This document shows positions 17,643 through 26,967 of a stretch of DNA of 53,767 bases, one piece after another. Positions within the stretch are counted from its first letter, which is position 1. Each line of letters begins with the position of its first letter. The notes under the pieces were generated by a model. The model was given only the letters and a program-made list of their open reading frames with translations, was not told where the DNA came from and made no database searches. The stretch lies in contig DFLF01000013.1 in the NCBI GenBank assembly GCA_002373675.1, positions 230,568 to 284,334 on the forward strand, in the 5' to 3' direction. The position numbers were made by a program, and so were the translations under genes. The DNA comes from Pseudobutyrivibrio sp. UBA3626. Its GTDB lineage: Bacteria > Bacillota > Clostridia > Lachnospirales > Lachnospiraceae.

Positions 17643-18641
17643 ATGAGAATCAATATATACTATGGTGGAAGAGGTAATCTTGATGACCCGACACTTTTTG
17701 CACTTAAGAAAATAGAGAAAGTTCTTATAGATGATTTCAAGGTGGAGGTTCATAGATATAATATCTATGAGCAGAAGAACCAGATATCTACACTTCCACA
17801 GACCCTTAAGAATGTGGATGGAATCATACTTGCGACTACTATAGAGTGGCTTGGAATCGGGGGATATATGACGCATTTCCTTGATGCTTGTTGGCTATAC
17901 GGAGACAAGGAGAAGTTCGAGAAGATATATATGCAGCCAGTTGTTATGTCTACTACATATGGTGAGAGAGAAGGAGTTCTTGAGCTTAAGAAAGCATGGG
18001 AGATTCTTGGAGGAATTCCATGTGATGGTCTCTGCGGCTACGTTGAAGATATGAGTTCTTTTGAGAATAATAAAGAATATACTCATATTATAGAGAAGAT
18101 GACTGAGAATCTCTTTAGAACTATTTCTCACAAGATGAAAGGTTTACCTACAAGTAATCAAGCAGTGTCACGTACAGTTGCAAGACCGCAGCAACTAGAT
18201 CTTACACCAGAAGAAGGAGAGCAGTTATCAGAATATGTATCTGATGATATATTTGTTAGAAAGCAAAGAGAAGATGTATTAGAACTTGCATCAATTTATT
18301 CTGAACAGATGGGCGGTGACCTTAGTGGAGATGACGCTGAAGAATATGTGAATGATTTTAAGATTCATTTTCATCCTCAAGGTATCAAGGTTAATTACTC
18401 TCTTATTATAGAAGGAAGAGACAAGCCGTTATTTATTGGTGTAGATGGAGAGAATATAGATTGTCATTTCGGTAATGAAGAAGACATAGATTTTACCGGT
18501 AAGCTACCATCTACAGTATTAGACCAGATTATTGCAGGAAGGAAGACTTTCCAAGGAGCTTTCTCCTTAAGCCATATGACAGCGCGTGGTGAGTTGAGTA
18601 CCTTATCTATGCTGGATAAATTATTTGTATTTGACGAATAG
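17643..18641 (+). CDS. flavodoxin-fold protein with SCP2-like C-terminal domain
   Basis: A 332-residue protein. The first 165 residues have the fold of NADPH-dependent FMN reductases and flavodoxins: the MRINIYYGG start, LKNVDGIILATTIEWLGIGG, and VVMSTTYGEREG. The C-terminal 100 residues match an SCP2/sterol-carrier-like domain (VNYSLIIEGRDKPLFIGVDG, then FQGAFSLSHMTARGELS near the end). The fusion is found in Clostridia; a role as a lipid-linked or acyl-substrate redox protein is plausible but unproven. The start follows AGAGGG, and the gene stands alone. Confidence 0.75.
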   Translation: MRINIYYGGRGNLDDPTLFALKKIEKVLIDDFKVEVHRYNIYEQKNQISTLPQTLKNVDGIILATTIEWLGIGGYMTHFLDACWLYGDKEKFEKIYMQPVVMSTTYGEREGVLELKKAWEILGGIPCDGLCGYVEDMSSFENNKEYTHIIEKMTENLFRTISHKMKGLPTSNQAVSRTVARPQQLDLTPEEGEQLSEYVSDDIFVRKQREDVLELASIYSEQMGGDLSGDDAEEYVNDFKIHFHPQGIKVNYSLIIEGRDKPLFIGVDGENIDCHFGNEEDIDFTGKLPSTVLDQIIAGRKTFQGAFSLSHMTARGELSTLSMLDKLFVFDE

Positions 18642-18699
18642 AAACAATCTGTAAAGTATTATTCATTGATTTTATAATTACACTAATAAGGAGGAGAGT

Positions 18700-19110
18700 A
18701 TGAGAGACGATAATTGTATTTTTTGCAAAATTGCAAATGGAGAGATACCAACTAATTCAATATATGAAGATGATGATTTTAGGGTGATACTTGATGCATC
18801 TCCCGCAACGAAAGGTCATTCTTTGATTATTCCTAAAGAGCACTATAAAGATATGTATGAGATTGACGAAAATATTGCTGTAAAAGCAATGGCGCTTGCT
18901 AAAAAGCTGACTATCCATATGACAGAGAAGCTAGGGTGTGATGGATTTAATATCTTACAGAATAATAGAGAGGTTGCCGGCCAGACAGTATTTCATTTTC
19001 ATATGCACCTTATTCCTAGATATAAAGAAGGCAAGTCAATACTTACCTGGGGTCATGAAGAATTTTCAGATGACGAGATGAAAGATATTTGTAAGATTTT
19101 ACAACAATAG
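18700..19110 (+). CDS. HIT-family nucleotide hydrolase
   Basis: A 136-residue histidine-triad protein. CIFCKIANGEIP at the N-terminus is the zinc-binding and fold-start region of the Hint branch, and the triad reads VFHFHMHLIPR near residue 101. Such proteins hydrolyse AMP-linked substrates such as adenosine 5'-phosphoramidates. GGAGGAG precedes the ATG. It is followed by a small membrane protein and murG. Confidence 0.93.
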   Translation: MRDDNCIFCKIANGEIPTNSIYEDDDFRVILDASPATKGHSLIIPKEHYKDMYEIDENIAVKAMALAKKLTIHMTEKLGCDGFNILQNNREVAGQTVFHFHMHLIPRYKEGKSILTWGHEEFSDDEMKDICKILQQ

Positions 19111-19135
19111 AAGCCATACTAGGTGGAGGAATCCT

Positions 19136-19738
19136 TTGAAGAGAAGTTATTTGTCAATAGGTTTTTCACTAATATTTATCAGTCAATTACTTGAAGTAGT
19201 ATTAAGATTTATAGTCTATATTTTAATGAGAAATTCTGTGATTGGCATAGAAACAATAATAATTATAGCTAATACATTGATGATGCTTGTTGGACTTTTT
19301 ATAGCGAAGAAGGAATTTGATGGTATTAAAAGGGCTATTCCCATATTGATCGTACAGATTATAGCAAATATCTGCTTGTTCTTTATTGGTACATACGGAG
19401 GAATGGAAGGAGATGGAGCGATTAGTGCGATAAAAATCATCTTTGATTCCGTAACGACACTTACCATTGTAGCTATAATAAAAGATGCATATGTTGACAA
19501 AGAGATGCCAATTAAATTTATTAAGATTGTATCAATTATAATTGTAATAAATACGCTAATGGAATTGTTTGCAACTCTTTGGTCAAAGGCTTTATCAGCA
19601 GGAGCAGAAGCGTCTATGTTGGCAGCAGTTTTATTGCTTTCACTAGCACTTATTACAGAGATTGCATCATATATTTTATTCTTAATTGTGGTAGGTCGTG
19701 CAATTAAAGCATTTTCAGTTAAGAAAGCAGGAGATTGA
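19136..19738 (+). CDS. hypothetical six-helix membrane protein
   Basis: A 200-residue very hydrophobic protein with about six membrane segments and only short loops. No family is recognised. TTG start with GGTGGAGGA correctly spaced, just after the HIT gene, and its stop is two bases before the murG ATG at 19741, so it may be co-expressed with peptidoglycan synthesis. Confidence 0.8.
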   Translation: MKRSYLSIGFSLIFISQLLEVVLRFIVYILMRNSVIGIETIIIIANTLMMLVGLFIAKKEFDGIKRAIPILIVQIIANICLFFIGTYGGMEGDGAISAIKIIFDSVTTLTIVAIIKDAYVDKEMPIKFIKIVSIIIVINTLMELFATLWSKALSAGAEASMLAAVLLLSLALITEIASYILFLIVVGRAIKAFSVKKAGD

Positions 19739-19740
19739 AT

Positions 19741-20802
19741 ATGAAGAAGATTATTATGACAGGTGGAGGAACGGCAGGTCATGTAACACCTAATATTGCG
19801 CTTTTTCCGGCTCTTAAGGAAGCAGGATATGAGATATCATATATAGGTTCTTATAATGGTATAGAGAAGGAGCTTATTAAGAAGCAGGGTATAGATTATT
19901 ATGGTATTTCTTCTGGAAAGCTAAGAAGGTATTTTGATGTAAAGAATTTCTCGGATCCATTTCGTGTTATGAAAGGGTATAGTGAAGCCAAGAAAATTCT
20001 AAAGCATACGAGACCTGATGTTGTCTTTTCTAAAGGTGGATTTGTAACGGTTCCAGTAGTATATGCTGCTAAGAAATTGCACATTCCTGTTATAATTCAT
20101 GAATCAGATTTGACACCGGGACTTGCTAATAAGCTTGCGATTCCTAATGCTACATATGTATGTCATAATTTCCCGGAGACAGCTAATCATTTGCCTAAAG
20201 AGAAGTCTCGTCTTACAGGATGTCCAATAAGAAAAGAGCTGTTTGAAGGAGACAGAGATAAAGGCCTTAAGTTCTTGGGATTTGATGGCAATAAGCCTGT
20301 TCTTATGATTATTGGTGGAAGTACTGGAGCTAAGGTTATAAATGAAACTGTAAGACAAAGCCTTGATACATTAACAAAGAGATATGATATTGTTCATCTG
20401 TGTGGTAAAGATAAGTTAGATGAGAATTACAATAGTGTTGCTGGGTACAGGCAGTTTGAGTATATATCAGATGAATTAAATGATATTTTTGCTGCTAGTG
20501 ATGTTGTTATATCAAGAGCAGGTGCCAATGCTATATGTGAGCTTCTTGCGCTCAATAAGCCACACCTTTTAATTCCTCTTAGTGCTAATGCCAGCAGAGG
20601 AGATCAGATTCTTAATGCTAAGTCTTTTAAGAATCAGGGGTTCTCAGAGGTGTTAGAAGAGGAGAATATGACTACGGATTCTCTTTGCAATAATGTTAAT
20701 AAAGTATATGATAACCGTGAGATTTTTATTAGTAAGATGAAGGAAAGTTCTATGAGTAGTCCTATAGAGACAATTGTTAATCTTATTAAGAGCGTTTCAT
20801 AG
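19741..20802 (+). CDS. murG: UDP-GlcNAc:undecaprenyl-PP-MurNAc-pentapeptide GlcNAc transferase
   Basis: A 353-residue GT28 enzyme that makes lipid II on the inner face of the membrane. The N-terminal GGGTAGHVTPNIAL loop is the MurG signature; LIIHESDLTPGLANKL-like text near residue 118 (VIIHESDLTPGLANKL), GGSTGAKVIN near residue 193, and RAGANAICELLALNKPHLLIPL near 260 (donor site) follow. An in-frame TTG lies at 19735, but GGAG at 19730-19733 fits the ATG at 19741. It stands outside any mur/fts cluster here and ends in a strong terminator. Confidence 0.95.
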   Translation: MKKIIMTGGGTAGHVTPNIALFPALKEAGYEISYIGSYNGIEKELIKKQGIDYYGISSGKLRRYFDVKNFSDPFRVMKGYSEAKKILKHTRPDVVFSKGGFVTVPVVYAAKKLHIPVIIHESDLTPGLANKLAIPNATYVCHNFPETANHLPKEKSRLTGCPIRKELFEGDRDKGLKFLGFDGNKPVLMIIGGSTGAKVINETVRQSLDTLTKRYDIVHLCGKDKLDENYNSVAGYRQFEYISDELNDIFAASDVVISRAGANAICELLALNKPHLLIPLSANASRGDQILNAKSFKNQGFSEVLEEENMTTDSLCNNVNKVYDNREIFISKMKESSMSSPIETIVNLIKSVS

Positions 20803-20849
20803 ATTTACAGACTAATATTTATACAAATTCAAATTGTTGCAATTCTATT

Positions 20850-20874
20850 AAGACCGCTAAGCGGTCTTTTTTTT
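20850..20874 (+). terminator. terminator after murG
   Basis: AAGACCGC (20850-20857), TAA loop, GCGGTCTT (20861-20868), then a run of T to 20874. Confidence 0.93.
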
Positions 20875-20945
20875 GTGAATATTGTATATAAAATACGTTT
20901 TTTCATTGTTTAATTGTGAGAATAAGTGGAAATGATGCACAAAAG

Positions 20946-20974
20946 TTGACAAGAAAATGTTAAGATGTTATTAT
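20946..20974 (+). promoter_or_regulatory. promoter of the wall hydrolase gene
   Basis: A full TTGACA (20946-20951), 17-base spacer, TATTAT (20969-20974). It is 79 bases before the ATG, leaving a leader that includes a WalR-like box. Confidence 0.85.
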
Positions 20975-20981
20975 ACTTATC

Positions 20982-20998
20982 GTAACAAATTCGTAACA
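20982..20998 (-). promoter_or_regulatory. WalR-like binding site (TGTTAC-N5-TGTTAC)
   Basis: On the minus strand the sequence is TGTTAC, GAATT, TGTTAC. It fits the known WalR/YycF box TGTWAH-N5-TGTWAH exactly. It begins about 8 bases after the -10 box, at or just past the expected start of transcription. Two further degenerate copies (GAAACA at 21012, GTAGCA at 21022, plus strand) follow. It sits in front of a wall hydrolase, the class of gene this regulator is known to control. Confidence 0.55.
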
Positions 20999-21053
20999 AA
21001 TTAAAAATTTCGAAACAATTCGTAGCATTTTTTTAACGAATATGGGGGAAATA

Positions 21054-22043
21054 ATGAACTTTAATAAGAAAATTACAAAGGAAAACAGTAACAGAATTCC
21101 AACAAAAAGAATGATACAGGCTGGGGCAGTTACATTAGCTTTTTCTGCAATGGTTGCTACAGTAGCTATTAGCTCTAATGCAAGTGCTGATAAAGAATTC
21201 ACTGGTTCTACGGCAGGAGTATTTAACAGTCTGTATTTTGATGACTCTTCGCTTCAGATGTCTAGTGCTAACGTAACAAGCGTTGGTCTTGATTCTGAGT
21301 CAGCAGGATGGATTCTTAGCCTTATGGCAAATGTTGAAGACTTTGCATATGTTAGAACAACGCCTGGAGATGAAGGAGAAATTGCCGGTAAGCTCCGTAA
21401 AGGTGATATGGCGAGGGTGGAATCTCTTACAGATAATGGATGGTATCAGATTACTTCAGGTAATTTATCAGGATATATCAAGGCGGATGTTAGTCTTACA
21501 GGACAAAGCTGTAAGGAATATGCTCAAGCTATAGGATATAACGGAAGTACTGGAATAACTGTTGCGGAAGAAGAGGCAGCTATTGCAGCATTTAATGCAG
21601 CAGTAGAAGAGGCAGCAAGACAAGAAGCAGCTAAGAAGGCAGCAGCAAGTGCTTCATCAAGTGCTTCATCAAGTGTAACATCCACTCAGAAGAGTAGCTA
21701 TGGAGCATCTGCTGATGAAGTAACACTTCTTGCAGCAATCGTCGAGAAGGAAGCAGGCGGAAGTGGATATCAGGGAATGCTTGCAGTTGCATCAGTAGTA
21801 ATGAATAGAGTTCGTTCTTCTTCATATCCTGATACTGTAGAAGGTGTAATTGGTCAGAAGGGACAATTTACAGGTGGTATATCAGGTCTTTCTAATATTA
21901 TATCAAGAGGACCAAGTTCGGCGGCAATACGTGCTGCTGAGGCAGCCCTTGCTGGTGAAGATATTGTAGGAGGCAAGGTAAGCTTTAGAAGCGCCTCTAC
22001 AGGATATTCAGGAACAGTTATCGGAGACAATGTATTTTTCTAA
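21054..22043 (+). CDS. secreted SH3/SleB-like cell wall hydrolase
   Basis: A 329-residue exported protein. A basic N-terminus and a hydrophobic segment ending around SSNASA form a signal peptide (cut near residue 46). An SH3-type domain follows (about residues 95-150, with YVRTTPGDEGEIAGKLRKGD). An Ala/Ser-rich linker (about 170-215) leads to a Hydrolase_2/SleB domain (LLAAIVEKEAGGSGYQGMLA through the C-terminus), including VASVVMNRVRS. The catalytic Glu is expected in EKEAGG. GGGGGAA precedes the ATG at 21054; an ATG at 21042 is less likely. It probably trims septal or spore-type peptidoglycan. Confidence 0.87.
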   Translation: MNFNKKITKENSNRIPTKRMIQAGAVTLAFSAMVATVAISSNASADKEFTGSTAGVFNSLYFDDSSLQMSSANVTSVGLDSESAGWILSLMANVEDFAYVRTTPGDEGEIAGKLRKGDMARVESLTDNGWYQITSGNLSGYIKADVSLTGQSCKEYAQAIGYNGSTGITVAEEEAAIAAFNAAVEEAARQEAAKKAAASASSSASSSVTSTQKSSYGASADEVTLLAAIVEKEAGGSGYQGMLAVASVVMNRVRSSSYPDTVEGVIGQKGQFTGGISGLSNIISRGPSSAAIRAAEAALAGEDIVGGKVSFRSASTGYSGTVIGDNVFF

Positions 22044-22076
22044 AATGCGTTATATATATGACATATTAAGTGAGAG

Positions 22077-22112
22077 CCGTAGTTACATAATAGTAGCTGC
22101 GGTGTTTTTTTA
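22077..22112 (+). terminator. terminator after the wall hydrolase
   Basis: CCGTAGTTAC (22077-22086) pairs with GTAGCTGCGG (22093-22102) over 10 bp with two G-T pairs and an ATAATA loop, followed by TGTTTTTTTAT. Confidence 0.88.
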
Positions 22113-22220
22113 TCTAAAGTGAATATACAGGTTTTCCATATATAAAATGTGTAAGAGACTTATAAATATGGTATCATATAACAGAGAAGGTTTAGCTAGA
22201 TAAAATAGCAGGTAAATACT

Positions 22221-25127
22221 ATGGAGTATATTGATATCTATAACGAGAAAGTAAAAGAGTTAAGTGATAGAATAGCATTTACTGATTGCACTAATTTCCT
22301 TACATATAAAGAATTAGACGTAGAATCAGCTAAAATATATAGTTACTTAAAATCGAAGAAAATTGGAAAAGAAGACTTCGTTCAGATAGTGCTTAAAAGA
22401 AGCGTTAGAATTCCGGCATCAATTATGGGGGTAATTAAGGCTGGTGCAGCATTTGTGGTTTTGGAGGATACATATCCTGAAGACAGAATCAAGTTTATAT
22501 ATAGTGATTGCAATTGCCGTATCAGAATAGATGACAAATTGTATGATGAAATAATAGCAAATGAGAGACCTCTTTCTGGTTATGAAAGAACTGATAATCA
22601 TGATGCCTGTTATGCGGTTTATACATCCGGCTCTACAGGAAATCCCAGAGGGGTTCTTCATGAATACGGCAATATAATGCAGAATTGCAATAGTTTTGAG
22701 ACATGGTATGATAACAGGATAAACAATTGTGCAATTTTTGCACCCTTCTATTTTGTGGCGGGGGTATTAGATATATTCCATTATATAACAAGGGGAAGGA
22801 CAACATATATAGTGCCACATGATATAACAAGAGACTTTGTGGCAGTTAAGAAATTCATTGAAGAAAACAGCATAGAAGAGATATTTCTTCCGCCTTCATA
22901 TCTTAAGATTTATCCGAAGCCAAGCGATACAATAAAGGTGCTTTATACCGGTAGCGAACCGGCTAATGGGCTCTCATATAATGGTCACCCTACACTTATT
23001 AATTTCTATGCAATGTCTGAATCAGGATTTGTTGTACTTCAATCTAATCTTAATAAGTCCTATGAAGTGGCACCTGTTGGCAAACCGCTTCTTGATGATA
23101 TTAAGGTGTGTATTCTTGATGAAGATGGCAAAGTTATAGAAGGTGCGGGACAGGGAGAGCTTTGCTTTGTTAATGAATATGTCAGAGGCTATGTTAATCT
23201 TCCAGAACAGACCAGAAAGACCTGGAGAGATGGACTTTTTCACACGAAGGATTGTGTGAGAAGAGATGAAGAAGGAAAGTATTATGTAATAGGTAGATTT
23301 GATGACATGATTAAGATTAATGGTAATCGTGTGGAGCCTGCGGAGATTGAGAATCAGATAAAGAAACTAACTGGACTCAAACAGGTTATAGTTAAAGGAT
23401 TTAACCTTCACAATAGAACGTTTATCTGCGCTTATTATATAATTGAAGAAGCCAAGAATCTTAATATATATAAGAATAATGAACTTGTATTCAACGCACA
23501 ACAGTTAGAAAGAAGACTTCCTGATTATATGATACCGACATATTATATTGGTCTTAAGAAGTTTCCTGTTCTTTCTAATGGTAAGATTGCAAGAAAAGAC
23601 TTTATGCCTCCTGATATGGAAGATTTTGAAGGTGAATATGTAGCTCCGAGAAATGAGATAGAGGAAATAATATGTGATGCTTTTTCATCAGCATTGAAGA
23701 TTGACAAAGTAGGAATCACAGATGACTTCTATATTATAGGCGGAGATTCTATGTCTGCAATAGTTGCTGTTTCTCAATTATCAGATAAGGGAATTAATAT
23801 TGACACTAAGACGCTATATAAATACAGAACAGTTGAGAAGCTTGCCGTCTTCTATGAAGAGAATAAAGACAAACTCAGTAAGAAGACAGATGAGTTCGAT
23901 AATACTAAAGCCCTTGAGGTTCCTAATTATTCTGGCAAAGCATTTCTTAAGCCTACGAAAGAAGGGTTGGGCGGGATATTTAGATATTGTATGAAGGATA
24001 GTGTTGATGTAGGAGCGCTGACTAAAGCATATAATAAAGTTATAAAGGATTATCCTTTTTTTGGTCTTACATTCGAGGAAAGAGAAGACCAGATATACTA
24101 TAAAGAACTTGGATATATTCCGAAAGTTAGACCATTCAGTGAGTTTGAAAAGACAGATCATACTAATAAGCCTCTGATAGAGATTTATTATGAAAATAAA
24201 GAAATTATAATAAGTTACTTTCATGTACTTACGGATGGTGAAGGATTTTTCTTCTTTGCAAGAACACTCCTCCATGAATATATCAACGCATATAATGGAG
24301 AATATGAAGAGACTCTAATAAGAGGCTTCGATTACACATATGATGTACTTGAGAAGAAGATTCCAGTTAGAGGAGAGTATAAGGTGTACGAATTATTGGA
24401 CACATATACCCCTCCAGAATATGACGAAGATAGTATTACCCTTAGGACATACAAGATAAGAATGTCCAAAAAAGACTGGAAGACATATGTTGACAGATTT
24501 ATTAATGAATTTGGAATAGAAGGAATAAGAAAACTTCTCGTAATAGGTGGAGAAGATGCTTTTGTGGCAGGATATGCCCTGATTAAAGCATTTGCCAAAG
24601 TGCATCCAGATGCTGATAAACCCCTAATGTGTAGATTTCCAATGAATATGCGAACTGCACTTGGTCGGGAGAACACTCTGAGAAATTGCGCTTTGCCACA
24701 GGCGTTTTACAATATTAGAGCCAACGATATACCAAGTAATATTGATGCTGTAGTTAGAGCATTTGAGAGAATAAATGAACAGACTTCCACCGAGAATGTC
24801 AAGAGGGAAGTCAACAGGCTTGTGGATTATATGACCGAACCTGATATGGATATTTCAGAAGATCCGGTATATAGCTATATTAGAACGGCAAGTGTGCTGG
24901 CAACAAATCTTGGTAATATCGCATCAGTTAGAGATGCTAAGTATCTGACAGATTTTTCTATTAACTTTAGACCGACCTGTTATACAAGTATTCAATCTTG
25001 TGTTATGGGTGATGAGGAGGTTCTTATAGTTAATCAGATATTTGATGGTGAGGAATATGTAAACCAATTAGTATCAGAAATAAGTATGAATGGAATGTTT
25101 GATATAGTCGTTGAGGAAGTTAAGTAG
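22221..25127 (+). CDS. NRPS-like protein: adenylation, carrier, condensation/acyltransferase-like domains
   Basis: A 968-residue protein. Residues about 5-470 are an ANL adenylation domain: YTSGSTGNPRG at 134-144, NFYAMSESG, YVIGRFDDMIKINGNRVEP, and NGKIARKDF (catalytic Lys near 453). Residues about 480-545 are a carrier domain, IIGGDS with the phosphopantetheine Ser near 508. The C-terminal 400 residues have HVLTDGEG near 667, a HxxxDG-like site of the condensation/alcohol acyltransferase fold. So an acid would be activated, loaded on its own carrier and passed on. No thioesterase or phosphopantetheinyl transferase is nearby. It has a weak RBS and opens an operon of four genes. The substrate is not predictable by eye. 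Confidence 0.82.
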   Translation: MEYIDIYNEKVKELSDRIAFTDCTNFLTYKELDVESAKIYSYLKSKKIGKEDFVQIVLKRSVRIPASIMGVIKAGAAFVVLEDTYPEDRIKFIYSDCNCRIRIDDKLYDEIIANERPLSGYERTDNHDACYAVYTSGSTGNPRGVLHEYGNIMQNCNSFETWYDNRINNCAIFAPFYFVAGVLDIFHYITRGRTTYIVPHDITRDFVAVKKFIEENSIEEIFLPPSYLKIYPKPSDTIKVLYTGSEPANGLSYNGHPTLINFYAMSESGFVVLQSNLNKSYEVAPVGKPLLDDIKVCILDEDGKVIEGAGQGELCFVNEYVRGYVNLPEQTRKTWRDGLFHTKDCVRRDEEGKYYVIGRFDDMIKINGNRVEPAEIENQIKKLTGLKQVIVKGFNLHNRTFICAYYIIEEAKNLNIYKNNELVFNAQQLERRLPDYMIPTYYIGLKKFPVLSNGKIARKDFMPPDMEDFEGEYVAPRNEIEEIICDAFSSALKIDKVGITDDFYIIGGDSMSAIVAVSQLSDKGINIDTKTLYKYRTVEKLAVFYEENKDKLSKKTDEFDNTKALEVPNYSGKAFLKPTKEGLGGIFRYCMKDSVDVGALTKAYNKVIKDYPFFGLTFEEREDQIYYKELGYIPKVRPFSEFEKTDHTNKPLIEIYYENKEIIISYFHVLTDGEGFFFFARTLLHEYINAYNGEYEETLIRGFDYTYDVLEKKIPVRGEYKVYELLDTYTPPEYDEDSITLRTYKIRMSKKDWKTYVDRFINEFGIEGIRKLLVIGGEDAFVAGYALIKAFAKVHPDADKPLMCRFPMNMRTALGRENTLRNCALPQAFYNIRANDIPSNIDAVVRAFERINEQTSTENVKREVNRLVDYMTEPDMDISEDPVYSYIRTASVLATNLGNIASVRDAKYLTDFSINFRPTCYTSIQSCVMGDEEVLIVNQIFDGEEYVNQLVSEISMNGMFDIVVEEVK

Positions 25128-25142
25128 TAATGGGAGCGTTAG

Positions 25143-26954
25143 ATGGTTGAACAGATAAAAAGTTATTGGCATATTCTTAGTTCGCCAAAAAGTGGGCTTA
25201 TATTTGCAAACCGATTCACAGTAGTAGTATGTCTAATTACCATAATATTTGACCAGGCTATGCTGCTTTTTGATATTATGCAGGATGAGGAAAGCTTCGT
25301 TTTCTATGATGATATCATTAAAGGTGCAAGAGGTAATTATATAATGATTCTTGCGCTGCTATTTGTGGGTGCTATCGTATGGGCATACAATTGCAGATTG
25401 GATGAGCGACTGCATACGGTAGTAATTTTCAGTATAATGTTCTCAGTTATTCAGATACTATTTATGTGTATTGGAACACGAGCTATTATTGCCAACTACA
25501 TTCTTGTCTTTTTGACTGTAATCTACTCAAGACCATTTCTTACTTTTGTAATAGGTGTAATAGTTTTTCTTGTTTCGCTATTGAATTACTGGACGTTTTT
25601 TGCTCCTTATATTGAAGTGACAGTTATAGATGAAAAACTGGAAGCTTCCCTTTTGGCAACAAAAAGCATTTATTGGGAATCTGTATTATTCTATCTTCCA
25701 ATGCTTGTAATAGTTGCTATGCTTATTAGCTATTGCCTAAGAAGATTATTTAGATATATTACAGAATATACTAACGAGAGAACGGTGGTTCAGGCTAATA
25801 GCGAGGCAGCATCTCTGATACAGCAGCAGATTCTAGAGCAGTCCCATATAGATGAGACATCAGAGGAAAATGTAACAGTATATCCTTTTCTTAAGACGGC
25901 AGATTATGTTGCAGGAGATTTCTATGACTATTACAATATTGACAGATATCATATCTGCTTTTTGATAGCTGATGTATCAGGCAAAGGCATTGCTGCAGGT
26001 CTTTTCATGGCGCGAGCAAAAGAAGTTCTTAAGGTTATTCTCAAAGATCACCTTGAGCCGTCAAATGTTTTGTCTAGAGCAAATGAACTTCTCTGTGAAA
26101 ACAATTCAGAGTGTATGTTCTCAACAGCATGGCTGGGAATACTTGATGTTAGGACAGGTGTTATTAATTATTCTAATGCAGGACATTCTGCACCTGTTCT
26201 GATTAGTAATGGAAGAGTCGTCACATTGAATGAGGTGTCAGGGCCTATGCTTGGACTATTTCCTGATAAAAAGTATAAGTCACATAGTGTTCAGATTGGA
26301 GAAGGTGACAGGATTATCCTCTATACAGATGGTGTAACAGAACAACCTATAAGTGAGAAAAGAAGATTTGAAGAAGATGGATTAATTGCGTTCATAGAAG
26401 AGAATCTTAATACTGATAATATGTGTGAAGCTATATATGAGAAGGTTAATTCATTTGGACAGAAACAGTTTGATGATATAACCATGCTTCAAATTAATCT
26501 TAATAAGCTTAAGATGACAACAAGTAAAATAGGTAAAGTTATCAGTAGAAAATGTTATCTCGCAGCCAAACCTTCTTCTATAAGGGCATTTAGAAAAATG
26601 ATAATGGAGGAGTTGTCAGATTCTAAGGTAGACAAGAAAGATATTGATACTTTCTATGTTGCATGTGAAGAAATGATAACTAATATAATAAAGTATGCGT
26701 ATGGCTCTGTGGATAATAATGGTGGTATGGAGATTATATTTAAAGCAGAAGATGATTATTTGGAGATAGAACTAAGAGATAGTGGAGTGTATTTTAATCC
26801 GTTTCTCTATGATAATTCTGTACAGGCTAATGATGAAGATACATTTTCAGAAGGTGGAAGAGGTATCAAGATATTTACTGAAATAATGGATGAATACTCT
26901 TATAACAGAGAGAATGATGACAATGTCGTAACTGCAAGAAAAATCTTACAGTAG
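25143..26954 (+). CDS. membrane PP2C phosphatase fused to an anti-sigma-type kinase domain
   Basis: A 603-residue protein with about six membrane segments (residues 20-205), a SpoIIE/RsbU-type PP2C domain (AGDFYDYYN, ADVSGKGIAAGLFMARAKE, DDITML) and, at the C-terminus, a GHKL ATPase of the RsbW/SpoIIAB type with N-box CEEMITNIIKYAYG, LRDSGVYFNP and GGRGIKIFTE. It therefore contains both the phosphatase and the kinase arms of a partner switch. The next gene carries a STAS domain, the expected substrate. The start is 16 bases after the NRPS-like gene with GGGAGC upstream. No sigma factor gene is adjacent, so the output may not be transcription. Confidence 0.87.
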   Translation: MVEQIKSYWHILSSPKSGLIFANRFTVVVCLITIIFDQAMLLFDIMQDEESFVFYDDIIKGARGNYIMILALLFVGAIVWAYNCRLDERLHTVVIFSIMFSVIQILFMCIGTRAIIANYILVFLTVIYSRPFLTFVIGVIVFLVSLLNYWTFFAPYIEVTVIDEKLEASLLATKSIYWESVLFYLPMLVIVAMLISYCLRRLFRYITEYTNERTVVQANSEAASLIQQQILEQSHIDETSEENVTVYPFLKTADYVAGDFYDYYNIDRYHICFLIADVSGKGIAAGLFMARAKEVLKVILKDHLEPSNVLSRANELLCENNSECMFSTAWLGILDVRTGVINYSNAGHSAPVLISNGRVVTLNEVSGPMLGLFPDKKYKSHSVQIGEGDRIILYTDGVTEQPISEKRRFEEDGLIAFIEENLNTDNMCEAIYEKVNSFGQKQFDDITMLQINLNKLKMTTSKIGKVISRKCYLAAKPSSIRAFRKMIMEELSDSKVDKKDIDTFYVACEEMITNIIKYAYGSVDNNGGMEIIFKAEDDYLEIELRDSGVYFNPFLYDNSVQANDEDTFSEGGRGIKIFTEIMDEYSYNRENDDNVVTARKILQ

Positions 26955-26967
26955 ATAGGAGGAATGT

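Noticed and set aside
19216..19782. 188-residue minus-strand frame
   Set aside because: It mirrors a hydrophobic gene and the murG start; Ile/Ser-rich composition comes from the other strand.
20875..21053. c-di-AMP riboswitch in the wall hydrolase leader
   Set aside because: The leader after the promoter is only about 70 bases, with no matching conserved blocks; the repeats fit a protein-binding site better.
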